This document shows, one piece after another, positions 9,970-21,690 of a DNA stretch of 64,000 nucleotides. The position numbers and the translations under genes are program-made. Each line of letters starts with the position of its first letter. Within the stretch, counting starts at the first letter, position 1. The stretch is from Stomoxys calcitrans (Eukaryota > Arthropoda > Insecta > Diptera > Muscidae), in the NCBI RefSeq assembly GCF_963082655.1, contig NC_081555.1, positions 146,631,517-146,695,516 of the forward strand, written 5' to 3'. The notes under the pieces were generated by a model that saw only the letters and a list, made by a program, of their open reading frames with translations, was not told the origin of the DNA and did not search any database.

Positions 9970-10559
9970 AAGTAACGTCGAACTAGAAAATCTATGTTCG
10001 GAATTCCATGCTACTCACAAAATCCTTAATTGTTTTCTATGCCACGCCCCTAAGTTGGTTCACGTTTGGTATTGTGTTCCCACCTAAGTGCCTGTTAGAT
10101 GCGAAAGCCGGGCAATGACAAAGGAAATACTCCAACGTCTCATCATCTTCCCCGCAGCCCTACACATGCTATCACTTGCCCCGCCGATTTTACATAAGTG
10201 AGCTCGTAGTCCTATGTGTCCCGTTATGATACCGAAAGCTATACTGACCTCCTTCTTGCTACCTTTCAGTAATAGCCTCGTCTTCTCACGATCTGGATAC
10301 CCCTATAGGAATTTCGCCGTCCTACCGAGCGTTTCGCTGTTCCACAGGGTTCCATACGCATTCATCGCCCGTGCACTGCAAGACTGTTCGTGATCTCATC
10401 GTCCTGGTTGTTGCCAATATGGCCTGTTTACTGTCGGTAAAGAAGTTCACACAGGACGTCCACGCGTCAGCACCACACCACCTCACGCATTCCGTGATCG
10501 CTCGGACCTCCGCCTTTAGGACCGTATTATGGTCAGGCAGTCTCAAACAGGCAGATTAA
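9970..10559 (-). pseudogene. LOA-like non-LTR retrotransposon, 3' fragment (RNase H and C-terminus)
   Basis: On the minus strand, a frame at 10546-10322 reads RLPDHNTVLKAEVRAI and VNFFTDSKQAILA, an RNase H block. A broken C-terminal part follows with the DPDREK...LKGSKKE...IAFGIITGHIGLRAH pattern and a cysteine-rich stretch. The 3' end (GGGGCGTGGCAT...CAATTAAGGATTTTG) is shared with the copies at 12838 and 58441. It is squeezed between two 153-bp-unit elements and has stops and frameshifts, so it is dead. LOA clade is my best fit because RNase H follows a CYADDV/RGK-type reverse transcriptase in the sister copy; I-clade is an alternative. Confidence 0.75.
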
Positions 10560-11720
10560 AACAAGTAAGAGCGTATTAAGTTCGGCCGGGCCGAATCTTA
10601 TATACCCTCCACCATGGATAGCATTTGTCGCGTTCTATACGAGGTATCTCTTTGTAGGCAAATAAAGAATATTGAATAAGAACTGTTATGCTATTGAAGC
10701 TATATCAAGTTATAGTCCGATTCGGACCATAAATGAATGCTGAACATTGAAGAAGTCATTGTGTAATGTTTCAGTTCATTCGGATAAGAATTGAGCCTTG
10801 TAGGGGCTCGAGAAGCAAAATCGGGAGATAGGTTTAAATGGGAGCTGTATCAAGCTATTGATCGATTCAGACCATATTAGACACGTACGTTGAAGGTCTT
10901 GAGAGAAGCCGTTGTACGAAATTTCTGCCAAATCGGATGAGAATTGCACCCTCTAGAGGCTCCAGAAGTCAAGATCCCAGATCTGTTTATATATGGCAGC
11001 TATATCAGATTATGTACCAATTTGCGCCATACTTAGCACAGTTATTGAAAGTCATAACATAACACCTCATGCAAAATTTCAGCCAAATCGGATGAGAATT
11101 GCGTACTCTATTGCCTCAAGAAGTCAAGATCCAAGATCGGTTTATATGACGGCTATACCAGATTATGAACCGATCTGAATCATACTTAGCATAGTTGTTG
11201 GAAATGATACCAAAACACGACATGAAAAATTTCAGTCAAATTGGACGAGAATTGCGCCCTCTAGAGGCTCAAGAAGTCAAGACCCAAGATCGGTTTATAT
11301 GCAGCTATATCACAACATGAACCGATTTGAACCACACTAAGCGCAGTTGATGGAAGTGATACCAAAACACGACGTAAAAAATTTCAGTCAAATCGGACGA
11401 GAATTGCGCCCCCTAGAGGCGCAAGAAGTCAAGAACATGGACCGATTTGGTCCATTTACAATTTCAACCGACCTACACTAATAAAAAGTATTTGTCCAAA
11501 ATTTCAAGCGCCTAGCTTTAGTCCTTCTAAAGTAGGCGTGCTTTCGACAGACAGACGGACGGGCGGACGTACAGACGGACGGACATGGCTAGATCGACTT
11601 TAAATGACATGACCATCAAGAATGTATGTAGTTTATGGGGTCTCAGACGCATATTTCGAGGTGTTAAAAACAGAATGACGAAATTAGTAGACCCTCATCC
11701 TATGGTGGAGGGTATAAAAA
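10560..11720 (-). mobile_element. 153-bp-unit element, complete
   Basis: The 3' terminus ACAAGTAAGAGCG is at 10560, followed by a perfect-arm hairpin region (AAGTTCGGCCGGGCCGAATCTT) and TATACCCTCCACCATGG. The other end at 11720 reads CCTATGGTGGAGGGTATAAAA. A long reversed (GTCY)n tract (GACAGACAGACGGACGGGCGG and on) lies at about 11550-11583. Array units carry GAATTGCGCCCTCTAGAGGCTCAAG. Confidence 0.85.
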
Positions 11721-12536
11721 AGTTAAGACCCAGGCGGTAGCGAACTCTATATTCTGGGAAAATTCTAAGAAAATTGGAAGAAAATTGGTATAGCCGATTT
11801 TCAAATAAACAAATACAATAAAACGCAACATTGATTTTTTTTGTACCCGTTACTGTATAAAATAAAGGATTTAAACAAAAAACTTCGTAATATCCCATAA
11901 GCTATGAGTAAGGTTTTACGTGCACTTACTTTGTTCCTACAAATGTGCCTTGTCAAATATTCTGCTTCTATTATGTGTAGAATATGACTAGAATGCACTC
12001 CAGTTTCAGAACGTTTTCCTTTTATTTCCGTTTCCTGCATTTTATGCATTCTCGATTATGAGTTGTTGTTGTTGTCGTTGTCGACATCGTCATGCTTGTC
12101 GTTGTTATTGTTTTAATACATATTGTTTATTCAACTACCGTATTCACTTGCCCTCCACATGTATGCAAGTGTGTGACTGTGTATGCATGTGACTAATATT
12201 GCCTATTGTGCAACAACGTCTTCATATGCTTTTGAGCTGAACTTTAAGAAAAAGTTCAAACTGTTTTACATAAATGGCTTGAAAGCCACATAAATGCTTT
12301 TGTTTTAAGGCAACTTTTCCTTTGTTGCATTCACACAACAAAAAGTTCTGGAAATTTGTCAGTTAGTACTGGTAGTAGAAACGCCATACATAGCTCTTAC
12401 ATATTAGCATGGATAGGATATGTGTGTGTATCTTATTGTTTCAATAGCTGCATGTGTGCTGAATAAAATTTACACCAGTGTTGCCATGCGTGGTTAAGGT
12501 TATGGCAAGTGATTCAAAATTCTATACAAATACCTA
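11721..12536. other. Non-coding DNA with worn repeat tail and GTT-rich run
   Basis: The first 110 bp resemble a composite-element tail (GGCGGTAGCGAACTCTATATTCTGGGAAAATT). A GTT/GTC-rich simple stretch lies at 12062-12112. I see no gene. Confidence 0.5.
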
Positions 12537-12774
12537 TTGGGTTGCCCAAAAAGTAATTGCGGATTTTTCATATAGTCGGCGTTGACAAATTTTTTCACAG
12601 CTTGTGACTCTGTAATTGCATTCTTTCTTCTGTCAGTTATCAGCTGTTACTTTTAGCTTGCTTTAGAAAAAAAAGTGTAAAAAAAGTATATTTGATTAGA
12701 GTTCATTCTAAGTTTTATTAAAAATGCATTTACTTTCTTTTAAAAAATCCGCAATTACTTTTTGGCCAACCCAA
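12537..12774 (+). mobile_element. Mariner-derived miniature element, copy B
   Basis: A 238-bp copy with TTGGGTTGCCC at the left, GGCCAACCCAA at the right, and TA duplications at 12535-12536 and 12775-12776. The 5'-type end (CATATAGTCGGCGTTGACAA) is on the left, so orientation is opposite to copy A. No coding sequence. Confidence 0.92.
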
Positions 12775-12837
12775 TAGTTGGTTACGTTGGTTGGCCATAT
12801 CTGAATAAATTTTCTAAATGGGTTAGGTTAGGTTGAA

Positions 12838-14620
12838 AAAAGGGTGCAGATATTTATCCTTCCCATGCCACTATGGACATACACCTAAGCCTGTAATCGG
12901 CTTGTTGTGCGCTCTAAAAACTATAAAGAAAAGTTTTCAAAAGAAAATTTTAAGTTTGGAATTCCGTGCTACTTACAAAATCCTTAATTGTTTTCAAATC
13001 CACTCCCCTAAGTTGGTTCATGTCTGGTATTGTGTCTCCACCTAAGTGCCGCTGTCTGTTAGACGCGAAAGCCGGGCAATGACAAAGGAAATGCTACAGC
13101 GGCTCATCATCTTTTCCGCATGCCCTACACATGCTATCACTTGCCGCACCGATTTTACATAAGTGAGCTTGTAGTCCTATGTGTCCCGTTATGATACCAA
13201 TAGCTATATTGACCTTGACCAATCCATTCTCCCATCGCCTTAAGTCTTATAGCCATAGTGGCTGCCTGACACTTAATCTGTATGTCAATGGGTTGGATAT
13301 CTAGAATAGTCTCTCCCTAGTGGGCGTAGTCCTCATCGCTCCGCCTATGCCTAGACAACATGTTCTCTGATCGGATAGCAGTCCACCAAACTACTGAGGC
13401 GTAAGTAAGTAAGTGGGATATCCTCGGATTCAGGCCCCATTCATCATCTATGAGCCTTCTCAGTACGCTCCTGAATGTGACACTTCCAATTCAGTTTCCT
13501 GTCCAAGATCACCTCTAAGTAATTGACCTTCTCAGATATCGAAATCGTTTTATTTAGGAACGTGGTGCGTTAAATTGGCCCACCTTCGTCTTCCTCGTGC
13601 ACAGGCATATTTCAGTCTTCTCCAGGTTAACATTGAGACCTCTAGGTCTAGCCCATACGCAAGACCCTTTCGGCATAGCTTATTCGGATCCTTACCTCTT
13701 AAAAGTGTTATAACATCGTCTGCGTAGCAGACGGGTTCAAATCCCTCCTTAGTCAGCATCTGTAACAGGTCATTTATGGTGGTTAGCAATAGGAGTGGCG
13801 AGAAAATGCCTCCCTGTGGGATGCCTTGAGCCACTTTCTTCCTTATATTTATACCATGGGACACACAATTTATCCACCTGTTCCTTAGCATATGGTTTAT
13901 CCAGTCTCTAAGGACCGGGCCCACCCGGTACTGGTTTAAGGTTTGGATCAGTGTGTCGGTCCGCACATTGTTAAAAGCCCCCTCGATGTCAATGCATTCC
14001 GCCAGGGTGTACGTTTTGGCATCGAAGGATTCTTATTTTTCTATTTTATGCAACACCTCGTGCAGGGCAGTCTCCACCGACCTTCCCTTGACATAGGCAT
14101 GCTGTTTGTATTTGAGCAGTTCGCTGGATTTCCTAGTCTTCATCATAGTGTCCACAATAACTTCCATGGTTTTGAGGAGAAAGGACGCACGGCTTATAGG
14201 TCAGTAGGCCTTTGGTGTCGCATAACTTGATTGCCGGGCTTGGGTATAAACACCACCCTTGCCTCCTGCCAGGCTTTCGGAGTATATGCAAGTCCTGGGC
14301 CCACTGTGAAAATTTTGGCCAGATGAGGCGCCAGATAGTCTGCCTCTTTCTGTAGTAACGCCTGAAATATTCCATCAGGTCTGGGTAACTTAAATGGTTT
14401 GAAGCTCCTCAAGGATTCCTTCACTATAAGTTTCGTATTTATAATATATATATCGATCGATTTATATATCGATCAACGTCATTATTCCGGTGTCTCCGTG
14501 AGTCCCGTCGTATCATGTGGAAAATGGGTTTTCATCAAAGCCTCAACATGTCCTCCGTTGTCTCTGCTCTCTCATGCACTCCCATGTCGTCCACTAAAGT
14601 TTCAGTTCGGATATGGGTTT
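12838..14620 (-). pseudogene. LOA-like non-LTR retrotransposon, internally deleted
   Basis: Reading down the minus strand: PDGIFQALLQKEADYLAPHL and KAWQEARVVFIPKPG (14424-14230, reverse transcriptase), HAYVKGRSVETAL, then an open frame 13966-13550 with IEGAFNN-type palm, QGIPQGGIFSPLL, CYADDV and LLRGK. The post-transcriptase region follows, and an abrupt jump near 13210 goes to the C-terminal IGIITGHIGL and cysteine block. RNase H is missing. The 3' end is near 12838. Several frameshifts and stops. The YADD catalytic box is intact but the gene is dead. Confidence 0.8.
13550..13966 (-). pseudogene. Reverse transcriptase palm fragment of the LOA-like relic
   Basis: A 138-codon frame. Residues about 45-60 read VAQGIPQGGIFSPLL and about 80-92 CYADDVITLLRG, the template-contacting and catalytic boxes. 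This is the longest surviving open frame of the 12838-14620 relic; no independent gene is implied. Confidence 0.8.
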
Positions 14621-14976
14621 TTGAGAGAAACTCTACTTATCCGATTCGGCTGAAATTTTACTTTTCCGAACTCTACTTATCCGATTCGGCTGAAATTTCG
14701 CATGAAGTGTTTTTTTATGGTCTCCAAAAACTGTGATGAGCAAGGTTGAAATCGGTCCATTACCTGATATAGATGTTATATAAACCGATCTGGGGTCTTG
14801 ACTTCCTGAGACTCTAGAGGACACAATTCGTATACGATTTTGCTGAAATTTTGTACAACGACTTCTCTCATGACCAACATACGTGTTAAATATGGTTTGA
14901 ATCGGTCTATAGCTTGATATAGCTTCCCTATAAACCGATATCCCTCTTTACACCGATCTCCCTATATCACCCTTTT
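14621..14976 (+). repeat. Truncated 153-bp-unit array
   Basis: Units with ATAAACCGATCTGGGGTCTTGACTT and CCGATTCGGCTGAAATT. A 40-bp stretch starting AACTCTACTTATCCG is tandemly duplicated at about 14629-14700. Both element ends are absent. Confidence 0.7.
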
Positions 14977-16110
14977 ATTTTTTTTTATACCCCCACCATA
15001 GGATGGGTGTAAACTAATCTAGTCATTCCGTTTGTAACACCTCGAAATATTGATCTAGGACCACATAAAGTGTATATGTTCTTGATCGTCTCGACATTCT
15101 GTGTCGAACTAGTCATGTCCGTCCGTCTGTCCGTTCGTCTGTCAAAATCACGATAGTGGTCGAACGCTTAAAGCTAGCCGCTTGAAATTTTGCACAGATA
15201 CTTAATATTGATGTAGGTTGGGCCATATCGGTTAGGGATTGCATATGAGCCATATCGGTTCAGATTTGGATATAGCTCCGTTATAAACCGATCTCCCGAT
15301 TTGAATTATAGAGTCCCTGGAAGACTCATTTTTAGTCCGATTTGGCAGAAATTTTGAATGTAGTGTTCTGTTATGACTTCTAATAGCTGTGCCAAGTATG
15401 GTGCAAATCGGTCTATAACCTGATGTGTCCCCATATAAACCGATCTCCCGAATTAACTTCCTGGAAGCCTCAATTTTCATCCGATTTGGTTCAAATTTTG
15501 CACATAGTGTTCTGTTATCACTTTCAACAACTGTGATAAGTACGGTACAAATTGGTCAAGAACCTGATATGGCTCCCATATAAACCGATCTCCCGATTTG
15601 ACTTCTTGAGCCCATGGAAGCCTCAATTTTCATCCGATTTGGTTCAAATTTTGAACCTAGTGTTCTGTTATGTCTTCCAACGACTGTGTTATGTACGGTC
15701 CAAATTTGTGTATGACCCGATATAGCTCCCATATAAAAACCTATCTCCCGATTTGACTTCTTTAGTCCTTACAAGCCTCAATTTTTCTACAATTTGGTTG
15801 AAATTTTGCATGTAGTGTTCTGTTATGACTTCCAACAACCGATCTCCCGACTTGACATCTTTAGCCCATGGAAGCTGCAATTTTTGTCTAAATCGGTCCA
15901 TAACCTGATATAGCTCCCAAAATAAACCGGACTTTCGTTTATCAAGGTCGGTTCCTAGAAGCTTTAATTTTTGCTAGTTTGACAAAAGTTTGGTATGTAA
16001 ACTAAAATTATGCCCTTCAACAAAATTTTTTTTGCATACATTTTAAGCATAATCCATGGTGGAGGGTCTCCAAGTTCGACCCGGCCGTACTGAGCACACT
16101 TTTACTTGTT
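14977..16110 (+). mobile_element. 153-bp-unit element, complete
   Basis: The left end is TTTTTTTATACCCCCACCATAGGATGGG. The spacer TTCTTGATCGTCTCGACATTC is followed by GTCCGTCCGTCTGTCCG at 15117-15133. The array is 15180-15960. The right end has GTTCGACCCGGCCGTAC (weakened hairpin) and CTTTTACTTGTT at 16110. Confidence 0.85.
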
Positions 16111-16594
16111 GAATTTTTGTATTTAGTCGTAGTATTGTTTACATACCATCTGCCAATACGAAAAAAATACAACGGCAACACTGATCTCCATTAAAGGTGG
16201 TTTGTATAGAGTTAGTAAGTATTCGAGGATTTGGGGTTTTTGTAAGAATGTAAACCTGTTTCCGTAACATAAAAGTTCTATGTGCGTTCCGTAGCTGCTA
16301 CCGCTGCTGCTTCTGTTGAGTTTTGTATGGTAAAGGAAGAGGAAATAGTTTACATTTTCCTACTTAGTAAAATGTAAAAATTGTTTAGTTTGTCATCTAC
16401 TTTTGCAGGCATATAAAGTGATTATATTCTCATAAAATATGGACTTGTATTACCTGTAATGGTGTAACATTGAAATAAATACATGTTGCGAAGCAGTGGA
16501 AAGAAGGTGTATTTAAATGAGTATAACATGCAATTTTTGCTTTAAAAGATTTTGATCTGCGGTTTAAAAAAGTATTAGTATTTTAGCAATATAT
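16111..16594. other. Non-coding, apparently single-copy DNA
   Basis: AT-rich, no recognisable gene or repeat. Confidence 0.5.
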
Positions 16595-16800
16595 TTTTAT
16601 ACCCACTACCGAAGGATGAAGTAGAGAGGTCAAGTACGAAGTGGGCTATATTGAACCATATTTGGATATATCCCCATAAACATATAGAGATCTAACGATT
16701 TAAGATCTGATGTATGTTGAAGGTTGTACAAAATTTCAGCCAAATCGGATATTAATTGCGCCATCTAAAGGCTAAGAAGTCAAGATGCCAGATTGATTTA

Positions 16801-17208
16801 TTGGGTTGCCTAAAAAGTAATTGCGGATTTTTCATATAGTCGGCGTTGACAAATTTTTTCAATTTTTTCTTTTTCACCAGTCCAAGACTTTTTATGTGAT
16901 AATGAACGGTTGATTTTGGTATATTTAACTTCTCTCCTATCTCACGCTCAGTTACATGACGATCCAATTCGATTAAAGCTTTGATTTGGTCATTATCAAC
17001 TTCATTTGGCCGACCTGAACGTGGCTCATCTTTAAGTGAAAAATCTCCAGAACGGAATTTGCGAAACCAATTTTGACACTGTCTTCCTTTTAAGGCTTTA
17101 TCACCATACACATCTCGTAACTTTTTAGCATCCTGCTCCGCGTTTTTTCCTTTACGGAAATAATAAAGTAAAATATGACGAAAATGCTCCTTTGTGGGCT
17201 CCATGTAA
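16801..17208 (-). pseudogene. Mariner transposase, N-terminal DNA-binding domain only
   Basis: The frame opens with MEPTKEHFRHILLYYF at about 17206; an in-frame upstream Met also exists at 17225. It includes CQNWFRKFRSGDFSLKDEPRSGRP and a second helix-turn-helix (LIELDRHVTEREIGEKLNI), then breaks at KKKKLKKF near 16861, where the inverted end begins. The bipartite helix-turn-helix that binds the terminal repeats is present. The whole catalytic domain with its three acidic residues is deleted, so it cannot cut DNA, though a truncated protein could still bind ends. Confidence 0.9.
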
Positions 17209-17389
17209 AAATTGACGCCAAACAAACAAATGTTAACAAAATTTCGTGCACTTTTTTTCTAAAGCAAGCTAAAAGTAACAGCTGATAACCGACAGAAGAA
17301 AGAATGCAATTACAGAGTCACAAGCCGTTGAAAAAAATTGTCAACGCCGAGTATATGAAAAATCCGCAATTACTTTTTGGGCAACCCCA
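16801..17389 (-). mobile_element. Mariner transposon copy C, internally deleted, keeps transposase N-terminus
   Basis: A 589-bp element with TTGGGTTGCC at the left, GGGCAACCCCA at the right, and TA duplications at 16799-16800 and 17390-17391. Both ends are of the 5' type: about 60 bp including the CATATAGTCGGCGTTGACAA segment (with small differences) occurs inverted at either end, unlike copies A, B, E and F. It is inserted in a 153-bp-unit array. It carries the only mariner coding sequence in the window. Confidence 0.92.
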
Positions 17390-17607
17390 TATATGACAGC
17401 TATATCAGATTATGGACCGAATTTAACCTTACTTAGCACAGATGTTGGAAGTCATAATGAAACACGCCACGCTAAATTTTAGCCAATTTGGTTAAGAATG
17501 GAGCAATCTAGAGGCTCAAGAAATAAAAACGCAAGTTCGGTTTAAATGGCAGCTTTATCAAAACATGAACCGATTTGGCTCATTTACAATACCAACCGTT
17601 AAGTAGA

Positions 17608-18229
17608 AGCAAAGAGCTTCTTCAAATCATGGGAAAGGATATCATGCTCTGTTGCTTCCCGCTCCATCAAGGTATGGCGGAGAACAAGGCGGCCTAGTTG
17701 CTGGCCAGGAATGAATTGTCGACTGCCGCAGAACGTGGGCTTATGCAATGGGTTGCGGGATGGAAAAATACTCAGTGGCCGCGTATTTTGCAAAGCAGAA
17801 CGTCGCACGAGTTCGGATTGCTGATAGGAATCTTGATTGGACCTGAGAGACGGATGAGGGATGGGCGATGGTGAAGCGGAGGAGAGGAGGCGGTCTAGCT
17901 GTTTTTACACCGACCACCATAGGAGCTTCTTCAAATCATGGCGAAAGATATCATGCTCTCTTGCTTCCCGGACCATCAAGGTGTGGCGGGAAACAAAGCG
18001 GCCTAGTAGCTGTCCAGGAATGAATTGTCGATTGCCGCAGATCGTGGGCTGGTGCTGTGGGTTGCGGGATGGAAAAATACTCCATGGCGGAGTATTTCGC
18101 AAAGCAGAACGTCGCACGAGTTCGGATTGCTGATAGGCATCTTGATTGGTCCTGAAAGACGGATAAGGGAAGTGCGATGGTGAAGAGGAGTTGGAGGCGG
18201 CATAGCTGTTTCTATACCGACCACCTCGA
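17608..18229 (+). repeat. Two tandem copies of a 310-bp retroelement segment, possibly RNase H
   Basis: Unit 1 (about 17608-17921) and unit 2 (about 17922-18229) are roughly 85% alike; both begin GAGCTTCTTCAAATCATGG and contain GGATGGAAAAATACTC and CACGAGTTCGGATTGCTGATAGG. On the plus strand both give a broken frame with HQGxAxNKAA and LxxNELS, which resembles the end of an RNase H domain (GHxGxxGNExAD). No intact frame. The RNase H reading is tentative; the duplication is direct observation. Confidence 0.6.
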
Positions 18230-18540
18230 CATTCTGAGTCGATCTAGCCATGTCCGCCTGTCGAAATGACGACAGCGGTCGAACGCATAAAGTCCGGACT
18301 CGCCCGGAAGCTCCCAACTAAGCTTCTCATAATAACGATGACCACGACGCCAATCGGATATCAACGTCCAACCTATGTGGTGCTCATAGTTATCCTTTGC
18401 TGAGTCTTTCCCTTCAACCTAACCTACGGATAGTCTTGTTGAGTGTGGGTCGAAGTTTATCTTAATCCCCCTTTCTTCTGTGTAGAGGTGGCACTAAATC
18501 TACTGTGTTTTCACGAAGACTGAAACTAATGTAACGATTA
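18230..18540 (+). repeat. Left-end relic of a 153-bp-unit element plus unassigned DNA
   Basis: 18230-18300 matches the block CGACATTCTGAGTCGATCTAGCCATGTCCG of the family. 18311-18540 is not recognised. Confidence 0.5.
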
Positions 18541-20395
18541 TCATCGAAATATCCATTTCCGACCCTATAAAGTATATATATTCTTGATCAGCGTAAAAAT
18601 CTAAGACAATCTAGACATGTCCGTCCGTCTGTCTGTTGAAATCAAGCTACAGTCTTCAAAAATAGAGATATTAAGCTGAAACTTTTCAGAGATTTTTTTT
18701 TGTCCATAAGCAGGTTAAGTTCGAAGATGGGCTAAATCGGATTATATCTTGATATAGCCCCCATATACACCGATCCGCCGATTTAGGGTCTTAGGCCCAT
18801 AAAATCCACATTTATTATTATACGATTTTGCTGAAATTTGGGACAGAGAGTTGTGTTAGACCCCTCGATGTCCTTCGTCAATTTTGCCCACATCGGTTTA
18901 GAGTTGGATATAGCTGCCATATAGACCGATCCTCCGATTTAGGGTCTGAGGCCCATAAAAGCCACATTTATTATCCGATTTAGCTGAAATTTGGGACAGT
19001 GAGTTGTGTTAGGCCCTTCGACATTCTTCGTCAATTTGGCTCAGATCGGTTTAGATTTGGATATAGCTGCCATATAGACCGATCCTCCGATTTAGGGTTT
19101 TAGCCCCATAAAAGCCACATTTATTATCCGGGGCAGTGAGTTGTGTTAGGCCCTTCGACATTCTTCGTCAATTTAGCTTAGATCGGTCAAGATTTGGATA
19201 TAGCTGCCATATAGACCGATCCTCCGATTTAGGGTCTTAGGCCCATAAAAGCCAAATTTACTATCCGAATTTGCTGAAATTTGGGATAGTGAGTTGTGTT
19301 AGGCCCTTCGACATTCTTCGTCAATTTGGCTTAGATCGGACCAGATTTGGATAGAGCTGCCATATAGACCGATCCTCCGATTTAGGGTCTTAGGCCCATA
19401 AAAGCCACATTTATTATTCGATTTTGCTGAAATTTGGGACAGTAAGTTGTGTTAGGCCCTTTGACATCCTTCGTCAATTTGGCCCAGATCGATCCAGATT
19501 TGGGTATAGCTGCCATATAGACCTATCCTCTGATTTAGGGTCTAAGGCTCCTAAAAGCCACATTTATTATCCGATTTTGCTGAAATTTGGGACAGTAAAT
19601 TGTGTTAGACCCTTCGACATTCTTCGTCAATTTGGCTCACATCGGTCCAAGTTTGGAAATAGCTGCCATATAGACCGTTCCTCCGATTTAGGGTCTTAGG
19701 CTCCTTAAAGCCGCATTTATTATCTGATTTTGCTGAAATTTGGGACAGTGAGTTGTGTTAGGCCCTTCGAAATCCTTCGTCAATTTGGCTCAGATCGGTA
19801 CAGATTTGGATATAGCTGCCATATGGACCGATCCTCCGATTTAGGGTCTTAGGCCCAAAAAAGCCACATTTAGTATCCGATTTTGATGAAATTTGGGACA
19901 GTGAGTTGTGTTAGGCCCTTTGACATCCTTCGTCAATTTGGCCCAAATCGATCCAGATTTGGATATAGCTGCCATATAGACCGATCCTCCGATTTAGGGT
20001 CTTAGGCTCCTTAAAGCCGCATTTATTATCTGATTTTGCTGAAATTAGGGACAGTAAGTTGTGTTAGGCCCTTCGAAATCCTTCGTCAATTTGGCTAAGA
20101 TCGGTACAGATTTGGATATAGCTACCATATAGACCGATCTCTCGATTTAATGTTTTGGGCCCATTGGGCCCATAAAAGGAGCATTAGTTAAAGGGAGTTA
20201 AGTTATATATTTCTGCAAGTTATATATTTCTGCAATTTGGTCTAGATCGACCAAGATTTGCATATAGCTGCCATATAGACCGATATCTCGATTTAAAGTC
20301 TTGGCCCCAAAAAAGGCGGATTTATAATCCGATTTAAATTGCAATTTGTACAACAACTCATAACACTGGCTTAAAGTTTCCGTTTTTAATTGAAA
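18541..20395 (+). repeat. Long, highly regular 153-bp tandem array with mini-me core
   Basis: The left block has AAGTATATATATTCTTGATCA, a 36-bp core and GTCCGTCCGTCTGTCTG at 18620-18636. The phrase CCTCCGA then occurs at 18931, 19084, 19221, 19374, 19527, 19680, 19833 and 19986: exactly 153 bp apart except one step shortened by 16 bp. Units are highly alike. The terminal TTATACCC motif and the 3' hairpin are both lost. Frames such as 19424-19699 are array translations, not genes. Confidence 0.85.
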
Positions 20396-21354
20396 GACTT
20401 TTAAATGATTATCCCATGAAGTGCACTATAATGTAAATACTTCACATATTTATTATCCATAGTTCTTGGTGTTGGCATTTGACCAATTTATCCTTTTACC
20501 ATGTTCTTGTTTCATCAAACTGTACATCCTTCAAAAGATTTTGTAATGACGCCTTGTCCACAACATTACTAATGCTGATGCTGATGAAGACGGAAATGAG
20601 AGTGATGATGATGTTCTCTTGTCGGTCTTTTAGGGAGTAATGGTGCAACTAATTGTTTCGTTATTGATTAACAAATGTTCTACATACCTGCACACAGACA
20701 TTCTCACATAAATACTCTAGGTAAGATTTTTGCTAGAGTATCTTAGAGATTTCATTTTGAACTCTCACACACATGCTAGAACGTTGGTGCACACATACAA
20801 TCATGGGAGATGAAAACACAAAATGCTACTTATTATGTTGTGTTACTGTTGCTGAGTTTTGCTTCCAATGCTTCTTTGTCCATGAAAAACTATATGCCCT
20901 GGATGTCCGGGAAGATACATGGGCGTAGTCAAGACACGGGTAAAGGTGGGGAAATATTGAAATTTAGATATTCAACATTTGTACAGTTAGATCCATGTGT
21001 GCTGCCTTGGATGGAGAAGGCTGAAGTTACTTAAAATTATAATAAGGTACTATGGGAGAAGTAGATACCGAGAAGGAGTCAGTTATACCTGTTCTGGTAG
21101 CAAATGGAGATACAAAGTTGATGGTATCTAAACTCGGAGCGCCTTGTGAACCAGGGCAAACAATGAGAGTTGGAAACCAAAATCTGTACAAGTCAGCAAT
21201 TTTTTCTACTACATCATTTTTTTTGAATAAAAGATCTTATTAAATGATTTTTATTAACAAATTTTAATTTTTATTACATTGAAAAAATTTGTTTATCCCA
21301 CCTACGTCCTTTCAAATTTCCAATGCAATGCTTTCCATATACATACATACATAT
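20396..21354. other. Non-coding, apparently single-copy DNA
   Basis: AT-rich with a TGATGCTGATGAAG-like stretch near 20570. A 74-codon frame at 20810-21034 begins with a hydrophobic stretch but has no other support; I do not call it a gene. Confidence 0.45.
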
Positions 21355-21475
21355 ATTCTCATAACCATCACCATAGGATAGGGGTATATTCATTTAGTCA
21401 TCCCGTTTGCAACACGTCGAAGTATCCATTTCTAACCCTACAAAGTATATATATTAGGGCGCGTTGATTTGTACG
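21355..21475 (+). repeat. Left-end relic of a 153-bp-unit element
   Basis: CATCACCATAGGATAGGGGTATATTC and CAAAGTATATATATTAGG are present; the SINE follows directly. Confidence 0.7.
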
Positions 21476-21690
21476 GAGGAGGCCATCGTGGTGCAAAGGA
21501 AAGCATCAGTCTATGACGCGGACCGCCTGGGTTCAACTCCCGACGTGAACATCAACAAAATTTTTAGCGTTTGTAATCCCCATACTAATGCTGGCTACAT
21601 TTGTAAGGTATGCTGCCATGTTAAAACTTTTTTATCAATTGGTGTCGCTATGCGACACGCTGTTTGGACTCGGTATAAAAGGCACCTTTT
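21476..21690 (+). mobile_element. tRNA-derived SINE, degraded copy
   Basis: GGCCATCGTGGTGCAAAGG, TATGACGCGGACCGCCTGGG and GTTCAACTCCCG match the tRNA-like head, and GTCGCTATGCGACACGCTG with CTCGGTATAAAAGGC the body. The B box is mutated and the copy stops short of the 3' end. Confidence 0.8.

Larger units (their letters stand above)
16595..17606. repeat. 153-bp-unit array relic split by mariner copy C
   Basis: The left end TTATACCCACTACCGAAGGATG is at about 16596. Array units follow to 16798 and resume at 17392 (GACAGCTATATCAGATTATGGACCG) up to about 17606. Orientation is mixed: the first 100 bp read plus, the rest minus. Confidence 0.65.

Noticed and set aside
18541..20395. CRISPR-like regular repeats
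   Set aside because: The repeats are 153-bp contiguous tandem units without unique spacers, in a eukaryotic genome.
20810..21034. Small secreted protein candidate
   Set aside because: A hydrophobic start alone is not enough; no domain, no splice signals, no codon bias that I can see.
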